DNA of 64,000 nt. Source: Streptomyces griseoluteus (GTDB lineage: Bacteria > Actinomycetota > Actinomycetes > Streptomycetales > Streptomycetaceae). How positions within the stretch are numbered: position 1 is the first letter of the stretch; every line of letters begins with the position of its first letter. Of this stretch, positions 8,151 to 17,044 are shown in pieces. The translations under genes and the position numbers were made by a program. Where the stretch lies: assembly GCA_000717735.1 (NCBI GenBank), contig JOBE01000011.1, forward strand, positions 1 through 64,000, given 5' to 3'. The notes beneath the pieces are model-generated. The model made no database searches and had not been told where the DNA came from. It was given only the letters and a program-made list of their open reading frames with translations.

Positions 8151-9112
8151 GCGTCGCCCACCCCTTGCCTCCGCAGTTCCTTCGCCAGCCGGTAGAGCCC
8201 CGCGATGTCCGCCCCGTCCCCCAGGAAGGGGAGCTCGAACGAGGGGACGCCGACGCCGTCCAGGACCGCGCGCTGCGCCCGCTCCAGCTCCACCCGCCGG
8301 GCGTGCTCGGCGGCCTGGTCGAGCAGCGGCTCGACCAGCGTCGTGCCGCCCGTGACACCCGCGGAGGCCAGCGTCCTGGCGATGGCCTCCCGGTGGTCGC
8401 CGGAGGCGGCCCGTACCGCCGCCTCGTCGAGGACGTGCGGCCTGACCATGTTCACCACCACCCGCCCCACCGGCAGTTCGGCGTCCCGCAGCTCCGCGAT
8501 GCCGTCCGCCGTCTCCTGGACCGGCATCTCCTCCAGGAGGGTCACCAGATGGACGGCCGTCTCGGATGACTTGAGGACCCGCATGACGGCCTGCGCCTGG
8601 TTGTGTATCGGACCGATCCTGGCCAGGCCGGCCACCTCGTCGTTGACGTTGAGGAAGCGGGTGATGCGGCCGGTGGGCGGTGCGTCCATGACCACGTGGT
8701 CGTAGGTGTGCCCGCCGTGCTTCTCGCGCCGCCGGACCGCCTCACAGGCCTTGCCGGTCAGCAGGACGTCCCGTACGCCCGGCGCTATCGTCGTCGCGAA
8801 GTCGATCGCGCCGAGCTTCTTCAGGGCCCGCCCCGCACTGCCCAGTTTGTAGAACATCTGGAGGTAGTCGAGGAGCGCGCGCTCGGCGTCGATCGCCAGC
8901 GCGTACACCTCCCCGCCGCCCGGGGCGACGGCGATCTTGCGCTCCTCGTAGGGAAGCGCTTCCGTCTCGAAGAGCTGTGCGATGCCCTGCCTGCCTTCGA
9001 CCTCGACGAGGAGGGTGCGCTTGCCCTCCGTCGCGAGGGCGAGCGCGAGGGCGGCGGCGACCGTCGTCTTACCGGTACCACCCTTGCCGCTGACGACCTG
9101 AAGCCTGCTCAC
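8147..9112 (-). CDS. ArsA/Get3-type ATPase, first subunit
   Basis: 321 residues. Canonical deviant P-loop SGKGGTGKTTV at residues ~8-18 with the signature lysine, then VEVEGRQGI and a switch VMDAPPTGRI. Equivalent to Rv3679. GTG 9112 (VSRLQVVSGKGG) is preferred to the GTG six codons upstream because family proteins begin there and because a TAGGCT -10-like hexamer ends 7 bases before it, suggesting a leaderless transcript. The downstream partner overlaps by four bases. Proposed role: nucleotide-driven conformational complex at the membrane or with client proteins; not arsenite efflux, as no ArsB is nearby. Confidence 0.92.
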   Translation of the reverse strand: MSRLQVVSGKGGTGKTTVAAALALALATEGKRTLLVEVEGRQGIAQLFETEALPYEERKIAVAPGGGEVYALAIDAERALLDYLQMFYKLGSAGRALKKLGAIDFATTIAPGVRDVLLTGKACEAVRRREKHGGHTYDHVVMDAPPTGRITRFLNVNDEVAGLARIGPIHNQAQAVMRVLKSSETAVHLVTLLEEMPVQETADGIAELRDAELPVGRVVVNMVRPHVLDEAAVRAASGDHREAIARTLASAGVTGGTTLVEPLLDQAAEHARRVELERAQRAVLDGVGVPSFELPFLGDGADIAGLYRLAKELRRQGVGDA

Positions 9113-9247
9113 GTAGTCGAGCCTAACCACTGGCGGCGGCGCCCAATCAGGAGGCTGCCCCGGAGAAGCCCCCTAGGGGAGGCTTCGGGGCAGCGGTGGG
9201 GGGCCGCCTCGAAGGGCACCCCCGCGGCAGCGGATACAGTCGCCTCC

Positions 9248-9406
9248 ATGACCAAGTGGGAGTACGTCACGGTGCCGCTTCTGGTGCACGCGACCAAGCA
9301 GATTCTGGACACCTGGGGCGAGGACGGCTGGGAGCTCGTCCAGGTCGTACCCGGGCCGAACAACCCCGAGCAGCTCGTGGCCTACCTGAAGCGGGCCAAG
9401 TCGTGA
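9248..9406 (+). CDS. DUF4177 small protein
   Basis: 52 residues: MTKWEYVTVPLL then WGEDGWELVQVV and a final YLKR, the whole DUF4177 signature. Counterpart of M. tuberculosis Rv3678A. Its TGA overlaps the RidA GTG (GTGA), so the two are translationally coupled. Divergent from the ATPase pair. Function unknown. Confidence 0.9.
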   Translation: MTKWEYVTVPLLVHATKQILDTWGEDGWELVQVVPGPNNPEQLVAYLKRAKS

Positions 9407-9873
9407 GCGGGGCCGTCGAGGCGAAGCTCGCCGAGCTGGGCCTGACCCTGCCGGCGGTCGTGCCGCCGCTGGCCGCCTACCAGCCGGCCGTGCAGTCGGG
9501 CGTGTACGTCTACACCTCGGGCCAGCTCCCGATGGTGGACGGCAAGCTCCAGCTGAGCGGCAAGGTCGGCGGCGAGGTCACCGCGGAGGAGGCCAAGCAG
9601 CTCGCGGCCACCTGCGCGCTGAACGCGCTGGCGGCCGTGAAGTCGGTCGCCGGTGACCTGGACCGGATCAAGCGGGTCGTGAAGGTCGTCGGCTTCGTCG
9701 CCTCCGCCCCCGACTTCACCGGACAGCCGGGCGTCATCAACGGCGCCAGCGAGCTGCTCGGCGCCGTCCTCGGCGACAAGGGCGTGCACGCGCGCAGCGC
9801 CGTCGGCGTGACCGTGCTGCCGCTCGACGCCCCGGTCGAGGTCGAGGTCCAGGTGGAGCTGGTCGAGGCCTGA
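9403..9873 (+). CDS. RidA-family (YjgF/YER057c) protein
   Basis: 156 residues. RidA proteins are trimeric enamine/imine deaminases that clear reactive 2-aminoacrylate. Visible family features: VYTSGQLPMVDGK, VVKVVGFVASAPDF and ARSAVGVTVLPLDAPVEVE; the last block normally carries the substrate-binding Arg (ARSAVGV). This belongs to the longer actinobacterial RidA subgroup (~155 residues), whose members may not have the classical deaminase activity. GTG start overlaps the DUF4177 stop. Confidence 0.9.
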   Translation: MSGAVEAKLAELGLTLPAVVPPLAAYQPAVQSGVYVYTSGQLPMVDGKLQLSGKVGGEVTAEEAKQLAATCALNALAAVKSVAGDLDRIKRVVKVVGFVASAPDFTGQPGVINGASELLGAVLGDKGVHARSAVGVTVLPLDAPVEVEVQVELVEA

Positions 9874-9905
9874 CCTCCTCGCGTCGGCCTCTTCGCCGTA
9901 CGTCA

Positions 9906-9947
9906 AGAGCCGGTTCCCCGCGCGTACCGCGTGAGGGGATCGGCTCT
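9906..9947. terminator. Terminator after RidA gene
   Basis: A 13-14 bp imperfect stem (agagccggttcccc / ggggatcggctct) with a GC-rich loop, 32 bases after the stop. Confidence 0.75.
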
Positions 9948-9981
9948 CGTGCATTCCGGTGCTTGCGCATAGCATCCGGCC

Positions 9982-10920
9982 ATGTCGAATGGTCAGTGGT
10001 ACCCGCCCGAGTGGCCCGACCGCATCCGCGCCCTCGCCGCCGGTGAGCTCGTCCCGGTGGCCCCCCGGCGGGCCGCGACCGTCCTGCTCCTGCGGGACGG
10101 GGCCGCCGGGCCCGACGTCCACATGCTGCGCCGCCGTACCTCCATGGCCTTCGCGGGCGGCGCGTACGCCTACCCCGGCGGTGGCGTGGACCCGCGCGAC
10201 GAGCATCCGGTGCGCTGGGCGGGGCCCTCGCGGGAGACCTGGGCGGCCCGCCTCGGCCTCGACGACCCCGCGCAGGCCCAGGCCGTGGTCTGCGCCGCCG
10301 TACGCGAGACGTACGAGGAGGCGGGCGTCCTGCTCGCCGGGCCGACCGAGTGCACCGTGGTCGGCGACACGACCGGCGAGGACTGGGAGCGGGACCGGGA
10401 GGCGCTCGTCGCCCGGGAGCTGTCCTTCGCCGACTTCCTCGACCGGCGCGGGCTCGTGCTCCGCTCCGACCTGCTCGGCGCGTGGGCCCGCTGGATCACG
10501 CCGGAGTTCGAGCAGCGGCGGTACGACACCTGGTTCTTCGTGGCCGCGCTGCCGGCCGGGCAGCGCACCAGGAACGCCTCCACCGAGGCCGACCGCACCG
10601 TCTGGATCCGCCCCGCGGAGGCCGCCGCCGGCTACGACCGGGGCGAGCTGACGATGATGCCGCCGACGATCTCGACCCTGCGGGCCCTGGAGCGGTACGG
10701 GACGGCTGCCGAGGCGCTCGCGGGGGCCGCGGAACAGGAACTGGCGCCGGTGCTCGCGCAGGCACGTCTGGAGGGCGACGAGCTGGTCCTGAGCTGGCCG
10801 GGACACGAGGAGTTCACCAAGATCATTCCGGCGGGATCGGCGGGATCGGCGGGATCGGCGGGATCGGCGGGATCGGCGGGATCGGCGGGATCGGCGGGAT
10901 CGGCGGGAGGCGAGCGATGA
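9982..10920 (+). CDS. NUDIX hydrolase with C-terminal Gly-Ser-Ala repeats
   Basis: 312 residues. A NUDIX fold with the box GGGVDP...VRETYEEAG split by an insertion of about 35 residues, as in the NUDT19-like/RNA pyrophosphohydrolase-like long group; substrate unknown, plausibly a CoA or nucleoside diphosphate derivative. The final ~28 residues are eight Ala-Gly-Ser triplets from a perfect 9-base tandem repeat, ending in GGER, so the tail should be flexible and length-variable. TAGCAT six bases before the ATG may be a -10 element of a leaderless transcript. The stop overlaps the next start (ATGA). Confidence 0.9.
   Translation: MSNGQWYPPEWPDRIRALAAGELVPVAPRRAATVLLLRDGAAGPDVHMLRRRTSMAFAGGAYAYPGGGVDPRDEHPVRWAGPSRETWAARLGLDDPAQAQAVVCAAVRETYEEAGVLLAGPTECTVVGDTTGEDWERDREALVARELSFADFLDRRGLVLRSDLLGAWARWITPEFEQRRYDTWFFVAALPAGQRTRNASTEADRTVWIRPAEAAAGYDRGELTMMPPTISTLRALERYGTAAEALAGAAEQELAPVLAQARLEGDELVLSWPGHEEFTKIIPAGSAGSAGSAGSAGSAGSAGSAGSAGGER
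10831..10908 (+). repeat. 9-base minisatellite inside NUDIX gene
   Basis: Eight perfect copies of gcgggatcg (10831-10902) followed by a partial copy. The unit is a multiple of three, so copy-number change alters the length of the Ala-Gly-Ser tail without changing frame. Confidence 0.97.
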
Positions 10921-11747
10921 GCGACGCCGCCGCCCTGCCGGGACAGCCGCGCGGAGTCGTGGTCTCCGGGCCCGCGACCGCCCGCGCCGTGAACGTCCTC
11001 GCGCCGAACCCGTCCGCGATGACCCTCGACGGCACCAACACCTGGCTCCTCTCCGAGCCCGGCTCGGAACTCGCCGTCGTGGTCGACCCCGGCCCGCTCG
11101 ACGAGAGTCATCTGGGCCGCGTGATCGAGACCGCGGAGAAGCTCGGCAAGCGGATCGCGCTCACATTGCTGACCCACGGCCACCCGGACCACGCGGAGGG
11201 CGCGGGCCGCTTCGCCGAGCTGACCGGGACGGCCGTACGGGCCCTCGACCCGGCGCTGCGGCTCGGCGACGAGGGACTCGGCGCCGGGGACGTGGTGTCG
11301 GTCGGCGGTCTTGAGCTGCGGGTCGTCCCGACGCCCGGCCACACATCGGACTCGCTCTCCTTCCATCTGCCGGCCGACCGCGCGGTGCTCTCCGGGGACA
11401 CCGTCCTGGGGCGCGGGACGACGTTCGTGGCGCATCCGGACGGGCGGCTGGGCGACTATCTGGACTCGCTGCGGCGGCTGCACTCGCTCACGGTCGACGA
11501 CGGGGTGCACACGGTCCTGCCGGGGCACGGGCCGGTCCTGGAGGACGCCCAGGGGGTCCTGGAGTTCTATCTCGCGCACAGGGCGAGCAGGCTCGCTCAG
11601 GTGGAGGCGGCGGTCGTGAGCGGCCACCGGACGGCGGCGGAGGTCGTCGCCCATGTGTACGCGGACGTGGACCGCTCGCTGTGGCCCGCCGCCGAGCTGT
11701 CCGTACGGGCACAGCTGGAGTACCTGCGGGAGCGTGGCCTGATCTGA
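10917..11747 (+). CDS. Metallo-beta-lactamase-fold hydrolase (LACTB2-like)
   Basis: 276 residues. Metal ligands THGHPDH, the PTPGHTSDS His, SGDTVLG Asp and LPGHGPV His are present. The N-terminal PNPSAMTLDGTNTW and C-terminal winged-helix-like tail match the LACTB2/Rv3677c group, single-strand RNA endonucleases or hydrolases of unknown bacterial substrate. Overlaps the NUDIX gene by 4 bases; a two-gene operon is likely. Confidence 0.92.
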   Translation: MSDAAALPGQPRGVVVSGPATARAVNVLAPNPSAMTLDGTNTWLLSEPGSELAVVVDPGPLDESHLGRVIETAEKLGKRIALTLLTHGHPDHAEGAGRFAELTGTAVRALDPALRLGDEGLGAGDVVSVGGLELRVVPTPGHTSDSLSFHLPADRAVLSGDTVLGRGTTFVAHPDGRLGDYLDSLRRLHSLTVDDGVHTVLPGHGPVLEDAQGVLEFYLAHRASRLAQVEAAVVSGHRTAAEVVAHVYADVDRSLWPAAELSVRAQLEYLRERGLI

Positions 11748-11893
11748 CGGCCGCGCCCGGGGGAGGGGGTCATGCGGCGGCAGTGACGCCCTGGGTGGTG
11801 TTGCCGGGACCCGGCATGGTCCAGGGGACACGCCATGCTTTACGGTCCCTTTACATCGGCAGTATCAGTAGTCGTTTCATCGGGGGGATTCTC

Positions 11894-12778
11894 GTGTTCG
11901 TCCTGGCCATCATCCTGCTCATCGCGGCGGGCGTGCTGTTCGCCGTGGGGCGGTCCACGGACCGCTCTCCCTTGCGCCTCGGCGCGCTGGGCGCGCTCAT
12001 CGCCGCCCTCCTCGCGGGCGTCACCAGCATCATCCACGTCGTCGGCGCGTACGAGGTCGGCGTGCCGGTGACCTTCGGCAAGGTGGGTACGCCCATGACG
12101 CCCGGCGTGAACGTGATCTCGCCGTTCACGACGGTCACCACCTTCTCCACCCGCCCGGTGGACCTCAACCTCTCCGACAGGGACGTCGTCGAGGTGCGTT
12201 CCTCGCAGGGCGGCGTGATGGAGGTCGAGGTGACGGTGAAGTGGGCCGTCGCGCCGACCAAGGCCGTGGAGCTGTACCGGCTCGCCGGCAGTGAGGCCGC
12301 CATCCAGCAGCGGCTGGTCTTCCCGGACAGCCGGGAGATCATCCGCAACGTCTTCGCCCGCCACACCAGCGAAGAGGGCTACAGCTCGGCTCGCGAGAAG
12401 ATCAACGCCGAGATCGGCGAGCTGGTCAAGGAGCGGCTCGCCCCGCGCGGCATCGACGTGACCACGGTCAACCTGCGCAACGTGAAGCCGTCCAAGGCGC
12501 TGCAGGACCAGATCGACCGCAAGATCCAGCAGCAGCAGGCCACCGAGCGCGCCCTTGAGGCCGCCCGCACCGCCAAGGCCGAGTCCGACCGGCGCCGGAT
12601 CGAGGCGGAGGGCATCGCCCGCGCCAACAAGATCCTCAACGAGTCGCTGACGGACAGGGTCCTGATGAACCAGTGCATCGACGCGTTCAAGGAGGCCGCG
12701 GCGCAGAACCCGATCTACACCGTGCCCTGCGCGAGCGGTTCCTCGGCGCCGGTGATCGTGGACGGTTCCAAGCGCTGA
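11894..12778 (+). CDS. SPFH/band 7 (stomatin-like) membrane protein
   Basis: 294 residues. Two transmembrane segments (about 1-19 and 33-52) are followed by the SPFH domain (GVPVTFGKVGTPMTPGVNVISPF, beta-rich) and a long charged coiled coil (KIQQQQATERALEAARTAKAESDRRRIEAEG). SPFH proteins oligomerise into membrane microdomain scaffolds and often guard proteases. The GTG at 11894 is chosen because GGGGGG precedes it by 6 bases and because it places the first membrane helix at the N-terminus; in-frame codons continue further upstream. Partner protease not seen nearby. Confidence 0.88.
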   Translation: MFVLAIILLIAAGVLFAVGRSTDRSPLRLGALGALIAALLAGVTSIIHVVGAYEVGVPVTFGKVGTPMTPGVNVISPFTTVTTFSTRPVDLNLSDRDVVEVRSSQGGVMEVEVTVKWAVAPTKAVELYRLAGSEAAIQQRLVFPDSREIIRNVFARHTSEEGYSSAREKINAEIGELVKERLAPRGIDVTTVNLRNVKPSKALQDQIDRKIQQQQATERALEAARTAKAESDRRRIEAEGIARANKILNESLTDRVLMNQCIDAFKEAAAQNPIYTVPCASGSSAPVIVDGSKR

Positions 12779-12820
12779 TCCGAGCGGGGAGCCGGGCACT
12801 GACCCGCCCCTCCGCGCACA

Positions 12821-12864
12821 CGTGAAAGGCCGCCCCGGTCCGACGACCGGGGCGGCCTTTCACG
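12821..12864. terminator. Bidirectional terminator between SPFH gene and crp
   Basis: Perfect 20-bp stem (12821-12840 / 12845-12864) with a CGAC loop, between convergent genes. Confidence 0.97.
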
Positions 12865-12885
12865 TACGGCGGTGTACAGCGGTGG

Positions 12886-13560
12886 CTATCGCGAGCGCTT
12901 CGCGAGGCGCTCCACGTCGAGGAGGATCACGGCGCGGGCCTCCAGGCGCAGCCAGCCGCGCTGGGCGAAGTCGGCGAGCGCCTTGTTGACCGTCTCGCGG
13001 GAGGCGCCGACCAGCTGGGCCAGCTCCTCCTGGGTGAGGTCGTGGACGACGTGGATGCCCTCCTCCGACTGCACGCCGAAGCGGCGCGACAGGTCGAGGA
13101 GCGCGCGGGCGACACGGCCCGGGACGTCGGAGAAGACCAGGTCGGACATCTGGTCGTTGGTCTTGCGAAGGCGGCGGGCGACCGCGCGGAGCAGCGCGGT
13201 GGCCACCTCCGGGCGGGCGTTCAGCCAGGGCTGGAGGTCGCCGTGGCCCAGGCCGAGCAGCTTCACCTCGGTCAGCGCGGTCGCGGTCGCGGTGCGCGGG
13301 CCCGGGTCGAACAGCGACAGCTCGCCGATCAGCTCGCCGGGGCCGAGGACGGCCAGCATGTTCTCGCGGCCGTCGGGGGAGGTGCGGTGCAGCTTCACCT
13401 TGCCCTCGGTGACCACGTACAGGCGGTCGCCGGGGTCGCCCTCGTGGAAGAGAGCGTCGCCACGGGCGAGCGTCGCCTCACTCATCGAGGCGCGCAGCTC
13501 GGCAGCCTGCTCGTCATCGAGCGCCGCGAAGAGCGGGGCGCGCCGCAGAACGTCGTCCAC
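12886..13560 (-). CDS. crp: Crp/Fnr-family regulator Crp
   Basis: 224 residues, the length of Streptomyces Crp. N-terminal cyclic-nucleotide-binding beta roll: DRLYVVTEGKVKLHR, the phosphate-binding cassette GELIGELSLFDPGPRTATATA; then a dimer helix; then the HTH LTQEELAQLVGASRETVNKAL and a wing. In S. coelicolor Crp controls germination, growth and antibiotic production. GTG 13560 is preceded by GGAGAG; codons further upstream in frame are not family-like. Divergent from nth, as in mycobacteria. Confidence 0.95.
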   Translation of the reverse strand: MDDVLRRAPLFAALDDEQAAELRASMSEATLARGDALFHEGDPGDRLYVVTEGKVKLHRTSPDGRENMLAVLGPGELIGELSLFDPGPRTATATALTEVKLLGLGHGDLQPWLNARPEVATALLRAVARRLRKTNDQMSDLVFSDVPGRVARALLDLSRRFGVQSEEGIHVVHDLTQEELAQLVGASRETVNKALADFAQRGWLRLEARAVILLDVERLAKRSR

Positions 13561-13745
13561 GAGTTCTCTCCATACTGTCGACCTGCTCAGGGACCTGCGT
13601 CCCATGATGCCGGACGTACAAAACAGTGCGATCAATCACAACAAGTTTGACGTACCGAGCCGCCGGTCCGTACGTCAGGGGCCCGATTGGGGGCTGATCG
13701 GCCACGCCCGGGGCGGATGTCGGTGTCGGCCCCTAGGCTGGTCGG
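13561..13745. promoter_or_regulatory. crp / nth divergent promoter region
   Basis: On minus, TTGTGA and TACGTC are spaced 17 bases and may form the crp promoter. That segment contains GTG-N8-CAC (13626-13639), close to the GTG-N6-GNCAC type of Crp target, suggesting autoregulation. On plus, TAGGCT at 13734-13739 ends 6 bases before the nth GTG, a typical leaderless -10. Confidence 0.5.
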
Positions 13746-14639
13746 GTGTCCAACTCGCCGGTGAGAGCGCAGGCCAAGGGGGCTGAAAGAGTGTCGGCCG
13801 AAGGTAATTCCGCCGTGGGCGAACACGGCGTGTCGAAACGGGCGAAAGCCTCAAATCGGAAGGCAGCGAAGCCCGAATCGCGTCTCGCGATGGTCCGCAG
13901 GGCCCGCAAGATCAACCGCGAACTGGCCGAGGTCTATCCGTACGCCCACCCCGAGCTCGACTTCCGCAATCCCTTCGAGCTGCTCGTCGCCACGGTCCTC
14001 TCCGCCCAGACCACCGACCTGCGGGTCAACCAGACCACCCCCGCCCTCTTCGCCAGGTACCCCACGCCCGAGGACCTCGCCGCCGCCGTGCCCGAGGAGG
14101 TCGAGGAGCTCATCCGCCCCACCGGCTTCTTCCGCGCCAAGACCAAGTCGATCATGGGCCTCGCCGCCGTCCTCAGGGACGACTTCGGGGGCGAGGTCCC
14201 CGGCCGCCTCGACGACCTCGTCAAGCTGCCCGGCGTCGGCCGCAAGACCGCCTTCGTCGTCCTCGGCAACGCCTTCGGGGTCCCCGGCATCACCGTGGAC
14301 ACCCACTTCATGCGGCTGGTCCGGCGCTGGAAGTGGACCGAGCAGGATGACCCGGTGAAGATCGAGGCGGAGATCGCCGAGATCTTCCCGAAGAGCGAGT
14401 GGACGATGCTCTCGCACCGGGTGATCTTCCACGGCCGCCGGATCTGCCACGCCCGCAAGCCCGCCTGCGGCGCCTGCCCGATCACCCACCTCTGCCCCTC
14501 GTACGGAGAGGGCGAGACCGACCCCGAGAAGGCGAGGAAGCTGCTCAAGTACGAGAAGGGCGGCTTCCCCGGCCAGCGGCTCAACCCGCCGCCCGGCTAC
14601 CCCGGCCTCCCGGCGCCGCCCCTCGGCGCCGGCGACTGA
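13746..14639 (+). CDS. nth: Endonuclease III (DNA glycosylase/AP lyase)
   Basis: 297 residues; the core matches 211-residue E. coli Nth with an extra ~50-residue basic N-terminus and a Pro-rich C-tail. Removes oxidised pyrimidines in base excision repair. Helix-hairpin-helix LPGVGRKTA with catalytic Lys167, catalytic Asp185 in VDTHFMR, and the [4Fe-4S] ligands Cys234, 241, 244, 250 (CX6CX2CX5C). GTG 13746 is supported by the close -10-like element; an internal ATG at 13890 would also keep the full domain. Confidence 0.95.
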   Translation: MSNSPVRAQAKGAERVSAEGNSAVGEHGVSKRAKASNRKAAKPESRLAMVRRARKINRELAEVYPYAHPELDFRNPFELLVATVLSAQTTDLRVNQTTPALFARYPTPEDLAAAVPEEVEELIRPTGFFRAKTKSIMGLAAVLRDDFGGEVPGRLDDLVKLPGVGRKTAFVVLGNAFGVPGITVDTHFMRLVRRWKWTEQDDPVKIEAEIAEIFPKSEWTMLSHRVIFHGRRICHARKPACGACPITHLCPSYGEGETDPEKARKLLKYEKGGFPGQRLNPPPGYPGLPAPPLGAGD

Positions 14640-14719
14640 GCCCGGCCCCCGGAAAGGCCCCCACGGGCCCGGGGAACGAACCCGTCCACCGATGGCGTTG
14701 TGCAACAACGGGGGTGCCT

Positions 14720-15424
14720 ATGACGCGCACTGACGAAGAGATCCACGAGCCCGGCACCGGCGGGCTTGTCAGCCGCGACGGGCTGCCCGACTGGCTCGGG
14801 CCCGTCGACCGGGCCGCCCGCACGGTCGAGCCCGAGCAGCTGAGCCGCTTCCTGCCGCCCGCGAGCGGCGCCGGACGCCAGTCCGCCGTCCTCGTCCTCT
14901 TCGGCGAGGGGGAGCGCGGCCCCGAGCTGCTGCTCATGGAGCGCGCCGGCAGCCTGCGCTCGCACGCCGGACAGCCCTCGTTCCCCGGCGGCGCCCTCGA
15001 CCCCGAGGACGGCGACCCGGCGGACGGCGGCCTGCTGCGGGCCGCCCTGCGCGAGGCCCAGGAGGAGACCGGCCTCGACCCGGCGGGCGTCCAGCTCTTC
15101 GGCGTGCTGCCCCGGCTCTACATCCCCGTCAGCGGCTTCGTCGTCACCCCGGTCCTCGGCTGGTGGCGCGCCCCGAGCCCGGTCGGGGTCGTCGACCCCG
15201 GAGAGACCGCCCGGGTCTTCACCGTCCCCGTGGCGGATCTCACGGATCCCGCCAACCGCGCCACCGCGATCCACCCGAGTGGCCACCAGGGCCCCGCGTT
15301 CCTCGTCGCATCCGCTCTGGTCTGGGGTTTCACGGCCGGTGTGATCGACCGCCTGCTGCACTTCTCCGGCTGGGAGCGCCCCTGGGACCGGTCCAAGCAG
15401 GTCCCGCTCGACTGGCGCTCATGA
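14720..15424 (+). CDS. NUDIX CoA pyrophosphatase-like hydrolase
   Basis: 234 residues. Carries the CoA-type UPF0035 motif LLMERAGSLRSHAGQPSFPGG just before the NUDIX box (GGALDPEDGDPADGG..LREAQEETGL), so hydrolysis of CoA or its derivatives to 4'-phosphopantetheine and 3',5'-ADP is the best guess. GGGGG lies 5 bases before the ATG. Counterpart of Rv3672c; sits directly upstream of marP, probably in one operon with it. Confidence 0.9.
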   Translation: MTRTDEEIHEPGTGGLVSRDGLPDWLGPVDRAARTVEPEQLSRFLPPASGAGRQSAVLVLFGEGERGPELLLMERAGSLRSHAGQPSFPGGALDPEDGDPADGGLLRAALREAQEETGLDPAGVQLFGVLPRLYIPVSGFVVTPVLGWWRAPSPVGVVDPGETARVFTVPVADLTDPANRATAIHPSGHQGPAFLVASALVWGFTAGVIDRLLHFSGWERPWDRSKQVPLDWRS

Positions 15425-15471
15425 CAGGCTGAACCCCGGCGACCGGAAACGAATCTGCGAGGCAATTGACG

Positions 15472-16671
15472 GTGAACGTGCTGGACATCTTGTTGCTGCT
15501 CGCCGCCGTGTGGTTCGCGATCATCGGTTACCGCCAGGGATTCGTGGTCGGCATCCTGTCCGTGATCGGCTTCCTCGGCGGCGGTCTCGTCGCCGTTCTG
15601 CTGCTTCCGGTCCTCTGGGACCAGCTGACCGACAGCAGCGAGGTCTCCACCACGGCGACGGTCGTCTTCGTGATGGTGGTCATCGTCTGCGCCTCAGTCG
15701 GCCAGGCCTTCACCACCCACCTCGGCAACAAGCTGCGCCGCCACATCACCTGGTCGCCCGTGCGCGCCCTGGACGCCACCGGCGGCGCCCTGGTCAACGT
15801 CGTCGCGATGCTGCTCGTGGCCTGGCTCATCGGCTCGGCCCTCGGCGGCTCCTCGCTGACCGCCCTGAGCAAGCGGGTGAAGGACTCGATGGTGCTGCGC
15901 GGCGTCGAGGAGGTGATGCCGGACCAGGTCTCCGGCTGGTTCGACGACTTCAGCTCGACGCTGGCCCGCAACGGCTTCCCGCAGGTCTTCGACCCCTTCG
16001 TGAACGAACCCATCACCGAGGTCCTGCCGCCGGACCCGGCGCTTGTCGGCAGCCCGGTCGCCGCCCGCGCCCAGCGCTCCATCGTCAAGGTCGTCGGCAC
16101 GGCGCAGAGCTGCGGCAAGGTCCTCGAAGGGACCGGCTTCGTCTTCGCGGAGCGCCGGGTCATGACCAACGCCCATGTGGTCGGCGGAGTCGACGAGCCG
16201 ACCGTCCAGATAGGGGGCGAGGGCAAGACGTACGACGCCAAGGTCGTCCTCTACGACTGGCAGCGCGACATCGCCGTCCTGGACGTGCCGGACCTGAAGG
16301 CCACCCCGCTGCGCTTCACCGAGGACGACGCCCGCAGCGGCGACAACGCGATCGTCGCCGGGTTCCCGGAGAACGGCTCGTACGACGTGCGCTCGGCGCG
16401 CGTGCGGGGCCGTATCAACGCCGACGGACCCGACATCTACCGCCGTGGCGATGTGCGCAGGGACGTGTACTCGCTGTACACGACGGTCCGGCAGGGCAAC
16501 TCCGGCGGCCCGCTCCTCACCGAGGACGGCGAGGTGTACGGCGTGATCTTCGCCCGCTCCCTCGACGACCCGAACACCGGCTACGCGCTGACGGTCGACG
16601 AGATCCGCGAGGACATCGAGCGCGGCCGGACCGCCGACCAGCAGGTCGACAGCCAGGCCTGCGCTCTGTAG
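15472..16671 (+). CDS. MarP-type membrane serine protease
   Basis: 399 residues. Four predicted transmembrane helices in the first ~125 residues (CvpA-like), then a periplasmic/extracellular chymotrypsin-like domain with the triad His235 (TNAHVV), Asp266 (RDIAVLD) and Ser344 (GNSGGPL), and paired cysteines as in M. tuberculosis MarP (Rv3671c), needed there for acid resistance. GTG 15472 is preferred to TTG 15466 because GAGG lies 9 bases before it and the numbering then fits MarP. The substrate in Streptomyces is unknown. Confidence 0.92.
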   Translation: MNVLDILLLLAAVWFAIIGYRQGFVVGILSVIGFLGGGLVAVLLLPVLWDQLTDSSEVSTTATVVFVMVVIVCASVGQAFTTHLGNKLRRHITWSPVRALDATGGALVNVVAMLLVAWLIGSALGGSSLTALSKRVKDSMVLRGVEEVMPDQVSGWFDDFSSTLARNGFPQVFDPFVNEPITEVLPPDPALVGSPVAARAQRSIVKVVGTAQSCGKVLEGTGFVFAERRVMTNAHVVGGVDEPTVQIGGEGKTYDAKVVLYDWQRDIAVLDVPDLKATPLRFTEDDARSGDNAIVAGFPENGSYDVRSARVRGRINADGPDIYRRGDVRRDVYSLYTTVRQGNSGGPLLTEDGEVYGVIFARSLDDPNTGYALTVDEIREDIERGRTADQQVDSQACAL

Positions 16672-16727
16672 GTCCCCGCCCGGTCGTCCCGGGCCCGCAC
16701 TCCGTGGCGGTCCCGGGGGCCGCCTGA

Positions 16728-16925
16728 CTAGGCGGTGTCGCGGGGATGGCGGAGTCTGGCCGAGACCCAGCGGGCCCGGCGGCGCAGGATGCGCGAGATC
16801 CCCACGTCCTGCACGGTGTGCGCGCCGCCGGCGTCCGGCGGGCCACCCCCCTCGCGGGAACTCGGCGCGGTGGCCGAGCGGCGGTTGCGTGCTGTCGTGT
16901 CACCGTAGTCGTGCGTCCAGCCCAT
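16728..16925 (-). CDS. Small basic hypothetical protein
   Basis: 65 residues (MGWTHDYGDTTARNRR... ILRRRARWVSARLRH). Third-position GC is high, with no recognisable domain. An AGGT lies only 1-5 bases before the ATG, so the Shine-Dalgarno is weak. It lies between marP and the EphE-like gene in a 373-base gap otherwise without genes. Could be spurious. Confidence 0.45.
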   Translation of the reverse strand: MGWTHDYGDTTARNRRSATAPSSREGGGPPDAGGAHTVQDVGISRILRRRARWVSARLRHPRDTA

Positions 16926-17044
16926 ACCTCGACGTCTGCCCGTGGCCCAAGGTCGGTAACCGCCTGAGGGCCCGCCAATTGGAGTATGCGCGGGGCACAT
17001 GGCCGTTCGAAGGAAATCTGTACGCCTCTGCGGGAGAGGGCCCG

